DNA of 64,000 nt from Hygrophila difformis (Eukaryota > Streptophyta > Magnoliopsida > Lamiales > Acanthaceae), in assembly GCA_030278955.1 (NCBI GenBank), contig JAOANR010000010.1:12445086-12509085 (forward strand), given 5' to 3'. Both the position numbers and the translations under genes were made by a program. The notes under the pieces are model-generated. The model was not told where the DNA came from and did no database searches. It saw only the letters and a program-made list of their open reading frames with translations. This document shows, piece by piece, positions 1 through 12,280 of this stretch (within the stretch, counting starts at the first letter, position 1; every line of letters starts with the position of its first letter).

Positions 1-1609
1 CTCCAGGAATTAAAATACTAGGCCCTTGCCGAGACAACTTTCAGAATTTCAATGAAACACCATGATTTAATAGATGGCTAATTCCTACAGGCTTATATAA
101 TAAAGATAACTCCACGTACTCGACTAAACTATGACACAATCGCCTACAATACTTTACTCCATTGACTCCTGCGCGTGGTATATAGATAGAAGATGAAAAT
201 ATATTTTTGCAGGCATAAAAAAATATGTACGGGGCCTCTAGTTATAGCACAACTCAAATAATTTTAGAATTAACAGTCATGCATCCCTTTTGTCGTTGAG
301 CAACACAACACTTGACAATTATTTAAATAATACCGTGTGTAAAAAAAAACATACAACGTCTCCAAGGTTTCTGTAAAGGCAATCTATCCTAGATGCAGGC
401 TTGCAGATAGGCTACAAGTGAAGGAATTGACGCAGAAAATTGACTACAGAATATAGGAAAATGAGGTTAACTTACAGCCACAATTCAGCAAAAGGGAAAG
501 AAAGGATTGCTACTGGACAACACGATCTAGAAGAGTTCTGGAAGAGGTTGAATTGAGAGGCGGCACAACTTCAAAAGAATTATGATGCCAATCTAGGGTT
601 TATTGAGGCTATTTATTAATCTCATACCATATCTAGTTATTTGGATTTGAGGCCCCAAAATCTCATCTCATATCCAACTTCCCTGCCATCCCTTTTTAAT
701 TTGAATTGGATACACATTCGTATCCCTTTTTTCCCCAATTATTCTATGCATATATTCTAATTAAGTTGTTTAAGGAGAACCAAGTATTCATTTTATATGA
801 ATAAATTATTCTAATTATTCTAACTGGCTACATCCATATTTTCTATGAATTGGACACAAGTACTAATACTATTACCATTATTACTCTAAATATTAATATT
901 ACTTAATATATTTATGTATCTATTATTATAACCCTTATTAATATTTTATGGGTATCACAAGTGCAAGTCATCATCCCTAATTAACAACTCATGTTAAATA
1001 TATACTTCTAAGTATATATTTTATATAAAAATATTAAATATACTAAATCCATCCTTCTAAATAACTTAACTCAACATTCAAATACCGTTGCTCTCCTGTA
1101 TAAGTTGTTGATAGTCTTATTATATAAGCTGTTAAAGGGGAAAAAAATCAAATAGGAGATGCTAAAGTCCATCAATCAATTTACCCGCTATTTAAGACTA
1201 TATTTATTATTCTAATCAACCCTAAATACCGGGTTGTTATCCTAAGGCCCATCAATCAATTTACCTACTATTTATGACTGTCCAGTGTGCTAAGTTTCGT
1301 CAATCAATTTACCAAATATTTGGGACGAGCATTTATCCGATTGGTCAAGTTTTTATTTTTCAATCTGGTTGGGGATTAGATTATGCACACGGCCTTCTAT
1401 CCCGTTATAATTTGTATGATACGAACTCCCTTAACCTTTTTCTAGCTTCGGTTTTAGAAAAAAAAAATACCTGATATTGTGATATTTGTGACTGTACATA
1501 GTTTTTAACTTTTAATTAAACACGTATCTTTTAATAACTAGCCCTCAGTCATAATAATTAAATCATTTTCTTTCATTTATATTATAATAATTAATACAAA
1601 TATCTATAA
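1..1609. other. AT-rich region without a supported gene
   Basis: No convincing coding region is seen. On the minus strand a GC-richer block at about 475-600 is followed by a GTAAGT donor-like site, so it could be a noncoding first exon of a gene lying to the left of the window; this is a weak inference. The rest, especially 780-1600, is AT-rich with no recognisable domain. Confidence 0.3.

Positions 1610-1677
<68 letters not shown>
1610..1677. repeat. (TTA)n microsatellite
   Basis: An almost perfect ATT/TTA trinucleotide run of about 22 units sits in AT-rich noncoding DNA. Confidence 0.95.
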
Positions 1678-1678
<1 letters not shown>

Positions 1679-1917
1679 GAATTTACTTTGCAATAGAAAA
1701 CTAAATTAACCAATACCGTTCACAATGCCTGAAATACATGAAATAAAAGTACATAACAATACATGAAATACAGTTGCAGCTAATGGAAGATATAGATTTT
1801 GATAGGGGCTGAAAATTTTTAATTTTACATAAAGTGCTTTTTATAAGTTATTATAGTTTTAAACCGATTACAAAATTAATTAATTGGGAAGTAGTTTTTA
1901 AAAGCCGCAAAAGTTAT

Positions 1918-2388
1918 TGAGGGTCGGTTTTGATTGACTTTTAAAAAATCAGAAGTCAAAAGTAGCAAAAGTAAAAGTCAAAAGGAAAAACATGTAATTT
2001 TTGTGTTTGGATGGAATGTTTGAAAAGCGATTTTTTTTAAAAAAAAGTTTGTTTGGATGTGTAAAAGTAAAAAGTGCTTTTGAAATGTGTAAATTACTAA
2101 AAATTATATGCTACTTATATGGGATATTATATATTTATAGTGTAATTTAAATAAATTAGTAGGGGCATTTAAGACTTTGCACACATTACTAGGTGCTTTT
2201 GACTTCTGCTTTTCAGAGAAGCACCCCCTGGCTAGTTTATTCCAGAAGCAATTTTGTGATTTTTCGAGGTGCTTTTGTTTTTTCTGAAAAGCCAATTCAA
2301 ACACATGTTTTCCCCTAAAAGTGTTTTTTGTAAAAGTAAAAGTCAAAAGCACTAATCTAGAAGTCAATCCAAATGGGCTATAAGGATG
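1918..2388. mobile_element. Tourist-like MITE, copy A (AAAAGCAGAAG family)
   Basis: This noncoding block is rich in AAAAGTAAAAGTC and GCTTTTCAGAGAAGCACC words. It is similar along its length to blocks at 43140-43612 (inverted) and 54328-54965. In the third copy the ends read GGGCGTGTTTGGAT...TCCAAACACGCCC with TAA on both sides, which suggests a PIF/Harbinger-derived MITE. Its ends here are more decayed. It also serves as the empty-site reference for the MITE nested in the 54-kb copy. Confidence 0.6.
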
Positions 2389-2431
2389 GCTCATGTTTGT
2401 AGAGCTTATATTCACAACTACAACCTTTAAA

Positions 2432-2433
<2 letters not shown>

Positions 2434-2464
<31 letters not shown>

Positions 2465-2811
2465 AGAAGCGCACAAAGCGCAGCTAAGAAGAAAAGAGGA
2501 AACCAAAAACCAAAGCAACAAAAGGAAATGAACAAAACAACTTAAAACCGGGGAAACCAGGTCCCAGCCATGTCCGCCGAAATAAACGGCCGTGCATCAT
2601 CTGGAGGAAACGCCCACGTGGTGAAAAACTCCTCAGAACTAGAACCATGCTTCGCCAAACAGTCAGCTACGGAGTTCCCTTCCCTTAGAATGTGAAACCA
2701 CTTGTACCCAGGATGAAGAGCAAGAATGTCCTGAATATTTTTAATCAGAGCAAAGAAGCTGTGATCCAGGGAAAATATTATTATTTTGATATAACATACA
2801 AAATTCTTCAA
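2434..2811 (-). pseudogene. 5'-truncated LINE: RNase H tail plus poly(A)
   Basis: The minus strand encodes the end of a LINE RNase H domain, with the typical segment REGNSVADCLAKHGSS followed by a short tail and a stop at 2542-2544. A 3' UTR-like stretch of about 80 bases and a poly(A) run (T-run at 2434-2463) follow. Everything upstream of the RNase H end is missing, as expected for 5' truncation during target-primed reverse transcription. The family differs from the LINE at 27-33 kb, because the 3' ends do not match. Confidence 0.75.
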
Positions 2812-2865
2812 AATTTCAAAAAACTGCGTACAAAACAGAGAAAATACATGAAAAATATATACTCA

Positions 2866-3498
2866 GAGCATCTCCAATAACCAACATTATACTCAAACTC
2901 ATTTTACAGTAAATGTCGTATCAAACAGTAACTCATCTCCAACCATTTACACTAAACACAAACTCAAAAGAATATTCTCTATATATTCTTTCCTATACAA
3001 ACTTATTTATCTTTTCAATCATACCCATAGTTTTTTATAAATTATACATTAACCCACATAGATTCAATACTCATTAATTATGCCAATATAAATTAGTTAT
3101 CTTTATGTTTAAAATTTATTTTATAAAATAAAATTCTTAAAAACAAAAAAAAAAAAACTTAAAATCTTTAATCTAATTAGATACTTATAAAGTAAATTTA
3201 ATAAATAAATATTGTATAAATTATAAAATTATTAACCATAATACAAAATTAGAATAAAATTTGTTTTCTATTTTTAAATTAATATGTTATTCAATTTGCA
3301 ACAATTGGAGGGATGAAATTGCAATTAATTTAATTGCAAAAAGTGATATAGGTTTATGAATAGTAAATACTCAAATTTGAGTATTTACTATTCATAAAAC
3401 TTAAAAAACTTAAAATAGGTTTGGTTTTAGGGTATTGTTGGAGAAAATATGCCAACCCATTTTAGGTTTTAATTAGTGTACCATTGGAGATGGCCTAA
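2866..3498. mobile_element. MITE-like repeat with AGAGCATCTCCAA ends
   Basis: The block opens with AGAGCATCTCCAA and closes with TTGGAGATGGCC, forming imperfect terminal inverted repeats around AT-rich noncoding DNA. A second, shorter copy with similar internal words (CATCTCCAACC, ACACTAAACACAAACTC, TATTCTCT) lies at about 5135-5393. No transposase is encoded. The superfamily cannot be set from the ends alone. Confidence 0.5.
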
Positions 3499-3624
3499 AT
3501 TCCTACTTCATTTCTTTGTAAAATGTACTTACCAAAAAACAGATTATAAACTTATAATAGCTACCAATTTAAAAAAGGGAATATTATCCCCCCAAAAAAA
3601 GGAATATTATGATTATTCTATGGT

Positions 3625-3632
3625 TATAAATA
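3625..3632 (+). promoter_or_regulatory. TATA box of the micro-exon peptide gene
   Basis: TATAAATA lies 42 bp upstream of the ATG at 3675. This is short but workable spacing for a plant core promoter, and the ATG is in good context (CCCATGGCG). Confidence 0.55.
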
Positions 3633-3674
3633 GGCACATTCATATTAGTCGTTAATCATCAGATCAAGCATCCC

Positions 3675-3801
3675 ATGGCGCCTTCTCACTCCATTTTCCT
3701 CAAATTACTTTCTCTCATTGTAATAATCATATTCTTCTGTAGTTCATCTACTACAAGCACTGTCACTGAGCTTCCTTATACTCCAGGCTATGTAATAATC
3801 A

Positions 3802-3850
<49 letters not shown>

Positions 3851-4534
3851 TAATTCTTATCATTTTGTTGAGATTAGGGAGGAGGATGGAGCAAATCTCC
3901 GTGGGGCCCAATTCGGAACAAGAATAATGTAATATATTACTTAATTAATATATTTTTTCAATTTTTTATTTATTCATTTTTAATGTTATACGTATTTGGA
4001 TTTGGGTACCAGCGAGTTATAAATTTTTTTCAATTGTGCTTCTTCATATTTTAATAATTATTTATGCATGTAAATTTTTGGTGTTCTGTTTAACTTAGGG
4101 ACAACGATGGAACTTTCCGGTTATTCCAGGGCTGGATCGGCAATATGTAATGCTATTAATATTTTAATTTTATAATTAGTGTCACTTTTCAACATCGGCA
4201 CCGCTACAAAAATATCACAAAGTATTATCAATTGTGTCTCTTGGTATCTTTATAATTTTTTATTTAATTTGTACTTTTGTTTAAATTAGGGGCGTCGCTG
4301 GACCGATTTACCAAACCTGCCAAGGCTGGGAAGGCAATATGTAATACTATTAACATTTTATTTTGTTTTATTAATCACTAAGTATACTAATCTTTTTCTA
4401 TTGTGTAGTCCTATAGATATTAATTAATTAATATATATTATTATTTTTTTTAGATAATGTTTTTTATGTTATTATTACAACTATTTATTTAATTGTATTT
4501 GTTGTGCCTAAATTAGGGGCGTCGATGGGATTAG
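3675..4534 (+). CDS. Predicted secreted peptide precursor made of repeated micro-exons
   Basis: I do not recognise the family. Seen: exon 1 (3675-3791) encodes 39 residues with a signal-peptide-like start (MAPSHSIFLKLL, then a hydrophobic core) and ends LPYTPGY. Four short exons follow, each behind TTAG and ahead of GTAAT: 3878-3928 (17 codons, GGGWSKSPWGPIRNKNN), 4099-4146 (16, GQRWNFPVIPGLDRQY), 4290-4340 (17, GRRWTDLPNLPRLGRQY) and 4517-4534 (GRRWD, stop). All introns are phase 0 (86, 170, 143 and 176 nt), so any module can be skipped or duplicated without a frameshift. Units share G-x-R-W, prolines and a final RQY. The total is 94 residues. An AATAAA lies at 4619-4624. Inferred: a secreted precursor cut or modified into short Trp/Pro peptides. 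Neither splicing nor expression has been shown. A plain ORF read through intron 1 would give a poly-Leu artefact. Confidence 0.55.
3804..3851. repeat. (TTA)n microsatellite inside intron 1 of the peptide gene
   Basis: A run of about 16 TTA units fills more than half of the predicted 86-nt intron, between its GT donor at 3792 and the AG acceptor at 3876-3877. Length changes here would alter intron size without touching the coding exons. Confidence 0.85.
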
Positions 4535-4789
4535 AAGCAGACAATCTAGCAAACCGCTGCCTTGTTGGGAGACGACATCAGATCAGCAGATCACATGATT
4601 CCATTCCATTGTCACATGAATAAATATCATATGTCTTGTTGATGTTTCCTTACTTATATTGAAGCATTGAGATAATGAGATCATATGTAATAATAATACT
4701 ATAGTTGTGATAATGGAAACAATAAATTTATTTATATATATACAGTAATGGTTTTGCCTTAAACTCCTATAATTTATAAGTATCAATTT

Positions 4790-5760
4790 TTAAATAATAT
4801 AAATAATTTTAATAATTACACACTTGTGTTACATATGCTTGTTATAAAAATGCACATATATGCAATGTTAATGTGAATATATTTTATGGGTGGAGGTGGA
4901 CGCAATTCATTGATATATAAAATGTATGTTATATAGTAACGTGCCCAAAGGGATAGCTTTGAAAGTTAAAATGTTCTTACAACATAGTATAACGATAATT
5001 TCCACCATAAAATTTCGATTATAAAGAGGAAAGAATGAAATAAAAGAAAGTTTCATTTTGAAATGGAGTAATAAAACGGTACCTAACTATATATAGGCTT
5101 CAAAAGAGGTTGCGAATGCCGACTGCGGCTACGTAAACATCCTTAGACCTACTCAAAACTCAAATCCAAAATAGTGTAAATATCACATCTAACAGTAATT
5201 CATCTCCAATCGAAAACACTAAACTTAAACCCAAAACAATATTCTAGAGAATATATTCTCTTTTTAACATATCAAACTCAAGAAATGGTGTGTTTGGTGT
5301 ATGAATAGTAAAAACCCATTTTGCGTTGGTGTTCGGTTGGGCAAAATCCACCCCCATTTTGTGTTTTACTGTTCGGTTGGAGATGCTCTTAGGACCGGAT
5401 TTTTAATTATTAATTTATTTCTTGTTTTTTTTTTATAAATAAAATACTTATGTGGACGGTCCTTTCCCATAAAGACACTCCCCTTAAGGATGCCTTGAGG
5501 ACTCCCTTTCCAGCCCATGTGACTCTCTCCCTACATTCCCACAACCACAAGCTCACAAATCCCATATTAAAGATCGAAAATATTACATTTTACGGGCATT
5601 TAATACTATGATATCATGTTAGACAAGGAAGTAGATTATTACACAAGTTTATTCTGTTCATCCATTAGTCCATGGAAAAGTCATGACTCATAAGCCCAAA
5701 CAAAAATATGATTTCACTGCAAGTACTTTTGAAACAAGACAAACATTACAAAATTGTGGT
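4790..5760. other. Intergenic AT-rich DNA with a MITE-like repeat
   Basis: No gene is seen. The block at about 5135-5393 matches the repeat at 2866-3498 and ends in TTGGAGATGCTCTTAG. The remaining sequence, including 5400-5760, probably contains the 3' flank and UTR of the minus-strand gene that starts at 9598. Confidence 0.5.
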
Positions 5761-5767
5761 GTTCTAC

Positions 5768-8700
5768 CTATGTGCCTGCGGCTGCGATTGAGTACGTCTG
5801 AAACAAGTATGATATAATTTTCTTGTACTCCCCAATTCCGATGCCTGTGTTGGGATCGACAAGGTAAGGTACCTGCACAACCATTTCACCTGATGCCCTA
5901 AGTTCACTTCAAAGTAATGCAAAAGGGGTTCACATACAATATATGAAATTCAAGCTCACAACAATCCAACAAAATGTGTGCATATGTATTAGAACGAATG
6001 TTGAAGAAGCTGACCTCTTTTGATCCGGACATCTCATACAGCAACTTTGAATGCTTTGACCCTTCGCCCACACTCACAAGTATATAAGGCAGTTCCAATT
6101 CACAGAGGGCTTCACGAACAATTCGAGCATACTGCATCACATCAATTGAAGCTACTTTGATTTATACGAATTCACATTATCATTTAGTATCTTTGTTTCA
6201 TCAGGAACATGCAAAATGCAAGATCTTATGTTTCAGTAAGAATTCGACCAAATAATGTTTTGAAAAATGTTAAGGATGCCTCCAGGGTCTCTAATTACAA
6301 GAAAAAAATTTAGGCCTAGATCTTGTCAAAGCATCTTATTAGCCTCTTATTTGATAAGATAAAAAGCCTTAACCTTTGAAGTAGACAAGGGCAACTTTAA
6401 ACAAGTCAGATAGGCAACTCGGAAGTAAATAAAATCTGGAAGAAAATCAGCCCATACTGTCACTGTACTCACAGGATTGTTTTCATATGAGAAAAGTTCC
6501 AATTTTCTGGGAGGAGGTTCTTTAATGGAATTCTTCCACAGTGTCATTCCTCTGCCTGCTCGGAGAAGAGTTGGTACCCAACCAGTGAGCGGTGTGCTGC
6601 ACATACAAATGTGTCAAATACAAGATGACACCACACACAACTGGCATGTCCAAAACACAAACATACAAACCAAAATAAACAGTCAGTTTATTACCTTTCC
6701 ACTCCAGATAATCTTTTAAGTATAAAACACATCAGAACATCTGAAGGTTGGAGATTCCCAGTAGTTATCAATGACCGTGAATGTGGACAACCAAATCTTA
6801 CCATGATTGAAGGGGGGAAAAAACTTCTCTGGCATGAAAAGTTTTATATTCCAACTTGTGTAATTGGATGGTTGCATTTGAACATGAATTTTTCAAGGAT
6901 CCCAAACTGCATTCTTATGACTATAATTTGTAATGATTCCACATGTCCATTTTATATAATTCAATCCATCCAAGAACTTTAACTTGGAAAAAAAAAATGA
7001 AGCATGGGGCATAAGGGAACAACCACCTGACCAATATCATTACCTCTCCAACAATCCAAAAGAGGGGTTGCTTTGTCCATATTGCTGGAATAAGTACTTA
7101 ACAATGTCACCTAGGAAATGTAAAAGAATACAGTGGTGAAATGATTGAATATTATAAAACCTAGAGAAGTGAAGCTGGTTTGCAAGCTAAATTTCTACTA
7201 AGATTATAACAAAATAGAAAATAGATGTTCTATAGCTTAAGAAAGCTTATGAGCAAAGTCCAATTTAGCCCCCTGTGAATAAGCCTACAATTTAAAAGGT
7301 CTCAGACTCAGACAACCATCTGTATTTTTGGAATTTCATACAACTTATTATACAAAACTTTCTAAAAGCACATATCATATGAGGCTTCTTATAATATAGG
7401 GGTTATGCGCGAGGCTAATTGGATTTCCCCAAACAATCATGTTCATTTATAGGTACCTTCAAAGCACCGATAGCAATTCTTAGCAAGTGTATGTACCACC
7501 AGCAGTGGCTAAGACATGTGGTAGGATATTATAGTGGTAGATCCAATATTTAAGGACTTGTAAAGGAGCCATAGGATATCCTAACAAAGACACAAGTCCA
7601 ATTGACAAGCTTTCAAATGTGAAAAGTACTTGGCTGAAAGCCTGGGTTTTACTTACTGCTTTCATACATTGAAGTTCCGGTATTGGGGTCTAAAAGGAAA
7701 GGGAACCTGCAAAAGAATACATTTTATTTTTTAATAAATGATATGCAGTAAATGTAAGCTCAAACTCAATCAGACATAACTCAATTGAGGATTTAAACTA
7801 AAAATAAAATGAAGAGATGTGGCAAAGAGTGTAAAGACCATCATCATTGTTGTCATCTAAAACCTTTATTTCATTATGTGTAGTTGAATATGTAAAATAT
7901 GTATAAGAGTTTAAAGACCAAATACGAAAAGCATCTTGGAGTTTCTGTTGACCATGCTAGAGTCAATGAGTCATGAGCAAGCAGACACACAAAAACACTT
8001 CTTTGCAGGGTAAGGTCAAATGCAATCTCCAATGAATATGATGCGAGAGCCATTTATTCAAATGCATTTACATAATCATGGATTGCAAACATTTAAGACC
8101 TGTCCAATTTTTAGACAGCGGAAAAAAAATTGATCAATCAACATAAACAACAGGTGTATGGCTTCATCAAATAATCAACAGGTGTATGTCTGCATCAAAT
8201 AATCATTATTATGGGTCAGTATGACCAGGCTAGCATGCCTTCAATTATTATATTAATGCTGGAACAAGATGTTATTCCTACATAAGGATGCCAAAGTTAC
8301 CACTAAAACTTATAAATAAAAATGAAACGACATTTGCCTTGTAGATAAAAAGGTTATTGCTTCAATGAAATTTGAAGAAAAATTGCATACTGTTCCCTGC
8401 CACCAAGTCTTCTAACCATTGCCCTGTGCATTGTTGATCCTTTAGGACAGGGGAAGATCTGCATAAACAAGGCAAATATGAAGAGTCAACCATTGGTAAT
8501 CAAATTCCCCTCAGAAGTTCTCACAGAGGTAATATCTTTAGTTTAAACTGCATGAAGTACCAATCAAAGGACAATTAGGAACACAGGGAAAACTAAATAA
8601 TGTATTTCAAATATATATATTGAGCACCTCTACAGATAAATCAAGCTCTGTTATAGCCTCTCGAACTCTCCTGCAGAAAGGGCATGCCTCTGTTTACAAT

Positions 8701-9598
8701 TTCAATACACTTTTTATTTAGTCCCCAGCATAGAGTGAGCTACCAAATACATAGTCATAAAGCAATGAATTATGGCTCTAGTGCACCAAGAAGGGAACAC
8801 ACCAAACTCAAAAAGTTGCAGACGTTGTAAAGGCTCTACTTCTTGCTGGTTCCTTAAACCATCAGATATCGATCTAGACCCCCACGGGAACCTTGCTAAA
8901 GTAGATAAGGAAGAAGTAGCCTCCTATTAAAATGACAAACTAACGAGGTTAATGAATAAACTCAAAAAAATGTAACCAAGTCATCCAAACTCCAAAACTG
9001 CTCAGCCAAAGAAATGTGAATCCAGTGAGATTTATCTAAATAAAGCAATAAATTTCAACTTCAAATAGGAAGAGACATTATACATACATATGCATAATGC
9101 AATTATATATAACAAAATGGGAAGTGTTCCAAACCTCGAGAAAATAATTTCGCTCTCCAGAGGGATCTCCTGCCTGCAAGATGAAAAAAGCATGAGAATC
9201 ACAGCACAATTACATTACATTGAACCCTATTTTTGAAATTAAAAATTGGAAAGGCCAACCCAGAAGCCAGTCTTATTACTTACGGAGAAAAGTTTAAGCA
9301 AAGGACAGAGGAAAGACAGGATACTACTCGTCGAAGAAGTGCTGTTTCCATCGGCTACACCTTGCTTTTCTCCAGAAAGCGTGGGTTCCTTTTCTTGATT
9401 CACAGAATTCCTCGAATAAAACCTGTTCCTCTTGATAGAAACCACTTTGTTGTCGTAAGTTCGACGAGAAGAGGGGTTGAAGTCAGGGGTAAACCGAACA
9501 GTAGAAAAATAGTAATTGGGATTACGGCATGGGGATGGAGATGGAAAGGAGGAGGAAAGATTTGGGGATGAAAGTGGCGAGTGGCGCTGCATATGCAT
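5768..9598 (-). CDS. Plastid protein with two thioredoxin/GST-N-like domains
   Basis: Ten exons on the minus strand: 9598-9284, 9173-9135, 8923-8803, 8689-8628, 8458-8391, 7706-7657, 7110-7044, 6596-6473, 6131-6015, 5872-5768. All borders are GT..AG and the frame stays open for about 355 residues. Exon 1 is a Ser/Pro/Arg-rich, transit-peptide-like leader. Domain 1 has LFEFEACPFCRRVREAI, then FPFLLDPNTGTSMYES and DIVKYLFQQYG. Domain 2 repeats the plan (LELFSYENN..REALCELELPY, VPYLVDPNTGIGIGEY) but has no CxxC. The layout and length match the Arabidopsis thioredoxin-family proteins At4g10000 and At5g03880, recalled from memory. A role in plastid redox or glutathione handling is inferred. The first ATG (9598) is chosen; another lies two codons downstream. 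Confidence 0.88.
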
Positions 9599-10084
9599 CG
9601 AAAGATTATTTGATTTGATGGTTGTGAACTTCCTTCAGAACATGTGATGTTATATTGTTATTAGAGTCTGCTGAGCTCTTTCAAATTGTTTAAACTTTAA
9701 ACATTTAAACTGTACAGTACAATGTACGATAAATGTTCTTACAATTGGGCCGATAATCTGAGCTGGGCTTTCGTTGTGAAGCCCAATTATTTTCAAAGTT
9801 TGCAATGGGCTCTCATCTCATATTGCTTTGTGGGAAATTTGTGGAAATTAATTAATTTCCCCATAAAATAGAAATATAAAATTCATTGAAATTTTTCCTT
9901 CCAAAATGAAAAGGAAAGAAAATTTTCTCAAACTAAAGGTTTCTTTTATCAATATGTATGTATATATATTGAATTATCAAACAAAGCTTAAAGGTAAGAA
10001 AAGCATTTAGAATTATAATTTGTAATAGAGATTAATTATTAATTAAATAAGTCTCTGGTATAATTTCAAAAACTAATAGCGCAC

Positions 10085-10265
10085 ACACTCTAACTTTTAA
10101 AGTATGGCTTTTTACCCAGCATATTTTTGGTATTCTCTAACTTTATGATTAGGAGTTCGATTCCCCATTCAGTGCCATATTCCACCCCCTTTATCCCATT
10201 TAATTTGTGTGACTTGGGCTCTCACATCTCTTTGCTGACACTCGAGTGTCAATGTTTAAAAAAAG
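10085..10265 (+). mobile_element. SINE family 1 copy (tRNA-derived)
   Basis: It carries the B-box-like GAGTTCGATTCCCC and the family tail TTTGTGTGACTTGGGCTCTCAC, and ends near ACACTCGAGTGTCAATG. The 5' box A part is degraded. At least seven further copies occur in the window on both strands. Confidence 0.6.
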
Positions 10266-10311
10266 TTAATAAAATTCTAAATGCTATAAATTTACCAGAT
10301 ATAGCCTAAAG

Positions 10312-10672
10312 GGGGTGTATTCGTTTCAAATTTTTATGGATTTTAAAATGTCGGTTGATTTAGAAAGTCTATGGACTCCATGTAGAGTTGGTTGATTTTG
10401 TGCAGACTCTATGTAGAGTTTGACTGACTTGACAAAATCCGTAGAAATTTGGAGAGATTTTGCATAGTTATAATTTTTAAAAGAATTCATTAAAGTCTAT
10501 GAAGAATTAAAATCCATACACTGTTGAATACCTCAAAACTTTTAAAGACTTTTTAAAATCTGTATTGAATACCTATAGATTTTTAAAAACTTTTTAAAAT
10601 CTAAATTGAATACACCCAGACTTTCAAACTCCAAAAAAATCTCTCAGACTCTCTATCCAATACACCCCTAAG
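10312..10672. mobile_element. MITE-like element with GGGGTGTATTC ends
   Basis: The left end is GGGGGTGTATTCG and the right end is CCAATACACCCCT. These are inverted repeats bordered by TAA-like trinucleotides, as in Tourist-type MITEs. Internal words such as TTTTAAAATCTGTATTGAATACC recur. A decayed relative lies at 11985-12245. No coding potential is seen. Confidence 0.5.
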
Positions 10673-12280
10673 AATGTGAACGAGTCGATCATAAAATTTG
10701 AAAAAAAAAAAAAAAAATGGCTTGAGTTTAACAAGCTTACTAATATGGAGGTTGAGACTTAAATCTTATTAATATGTTTTGAGCTTCATTTAAAGTTGGG
10801 GCTCGAATTCAGGATAATTATTTATATTATTATATTGGAAAATTTTTATTTAATTATTTTATTTATTATAAATAAAAAAAATTATTATATTTATTTATGG
10901 TGTAATATATTTCGTTATAAACATAATTAATTCTCCTCTGATTTTGTAATATTGTTGTACTAACCAATGGATACAATGCAATTTGATTGGTGAGAGTTAG
11001 TTGCCCTTTTTGGTATCGCATTATTGTACCTCTGAAAACTTGGTTGCCCTGATTTTTTTTTCGAACGAGAGAGTTAAACTGGGAGGCAGTTCATTAGCTT
11101 ATCCGCCGTAGGTGCAAGGAATCAGAAGGGAAGCTACATTGATGGATGGATGGAGGCGCTTGGGCCCCTTCGTAGTTCCTCTCCTCATAGTGATATAAAA
11201 TAGTATACCCTTACTCTTAATACCTATTTAATTAATTCCTCACATATGTAACAACTTTACATCTATATATATCTAAAAGTAATATAGTCTAATTTCCCCA
11301 ACTTCCCCACCCCCTTTTTCAACATCACATCCAACATTTTTCTCCAATTTTAACAATCATATATACTCACTAAATTTAATATGTATATATAATCTAATTC
11401 AACTACCTCAATTATATATACTCCCTAAATCCATAATATATACTCCATAATATAATATTTAATTTCAACAAACTCAATCATATCATATATACTCCCTAAA
11501 TCTATAATCTATAATCTATAATACTCTTAAAATTTTAAATTATTTCCATTAGATACACCTATTTGAATTAATATAAATACATCCGACATCCTTATTCGTT
11601 TCATTATCTCTATTCCAAATCTCATATTTTGTAATTTTTTTATTGCTTTAGATACATCCGACTATCCGGCCAAATATTTCAATATTCGTATCTGAATCCG
11701 AATCCGTATTTATATTCATATTCGTATCCGACCGTATCCGAAAATTGATAGGATATTATCCAGATTTTAAATATGGATACTCGGATATTTTAATATATTA
11801 TTATTTATTAATTAAACATTGTCCATAATTATAAAAAATACCAAATTATCATATAATTAAAAATTATCAATAATTATAAAAAATACCAAATTATGAGATA
11901 ATTTAAATTAAAATTATCAAATTTTCAAAAAAAGATTATAAAAATTATCCAATAATCTGTATCCGTATTTAGAAATCTTGGATTGTTTGGATGGATTTTG
12001 TTTAGTTATATTTTTTACAATTCATTAAAATCTACAAAGATTTAAAATCTATGGACTGTTGAATACCTCAAAATTTTTAAAGATTTTTTAAAATATGTAT
12101 TTAATACACCTAGACTTTTTAAGGCTTTTTTAAATCTGCATTGAATACCTCAAAATTTTTATAGACTTTAAAATCTAAATTGAATACACACCAACTTTTA
12201 AAGTTTTTAAAAATTCTATAGAGTCTGGATTGAATATACCGCCTTTAGTATTATAAGATTTAGTTTTATTTATTTATGGA

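Larger units (their letters stand above)
9650..12275. other. Intergenic repeats and AT-rich DNA
   Basis: No gene is supported. A SINE-like copy lies at about 10085-10265 and a MITE-like block at about 10312-10672. A diverged relative of that MITE lies at about 11985-12245. Between them, 10680-11980 holds AT-rich sequence and an ATCCG-rich patch at 11650-11760. Confidence 0.5.

Noticed and set aside
9233..9571. 112-codon plus-strand frame over exon 1 of the two-domain plastid gene
   Set aside because: It is antisense to the transit peptide exon, which has correct splice borders and homology; the plus frame has neither.
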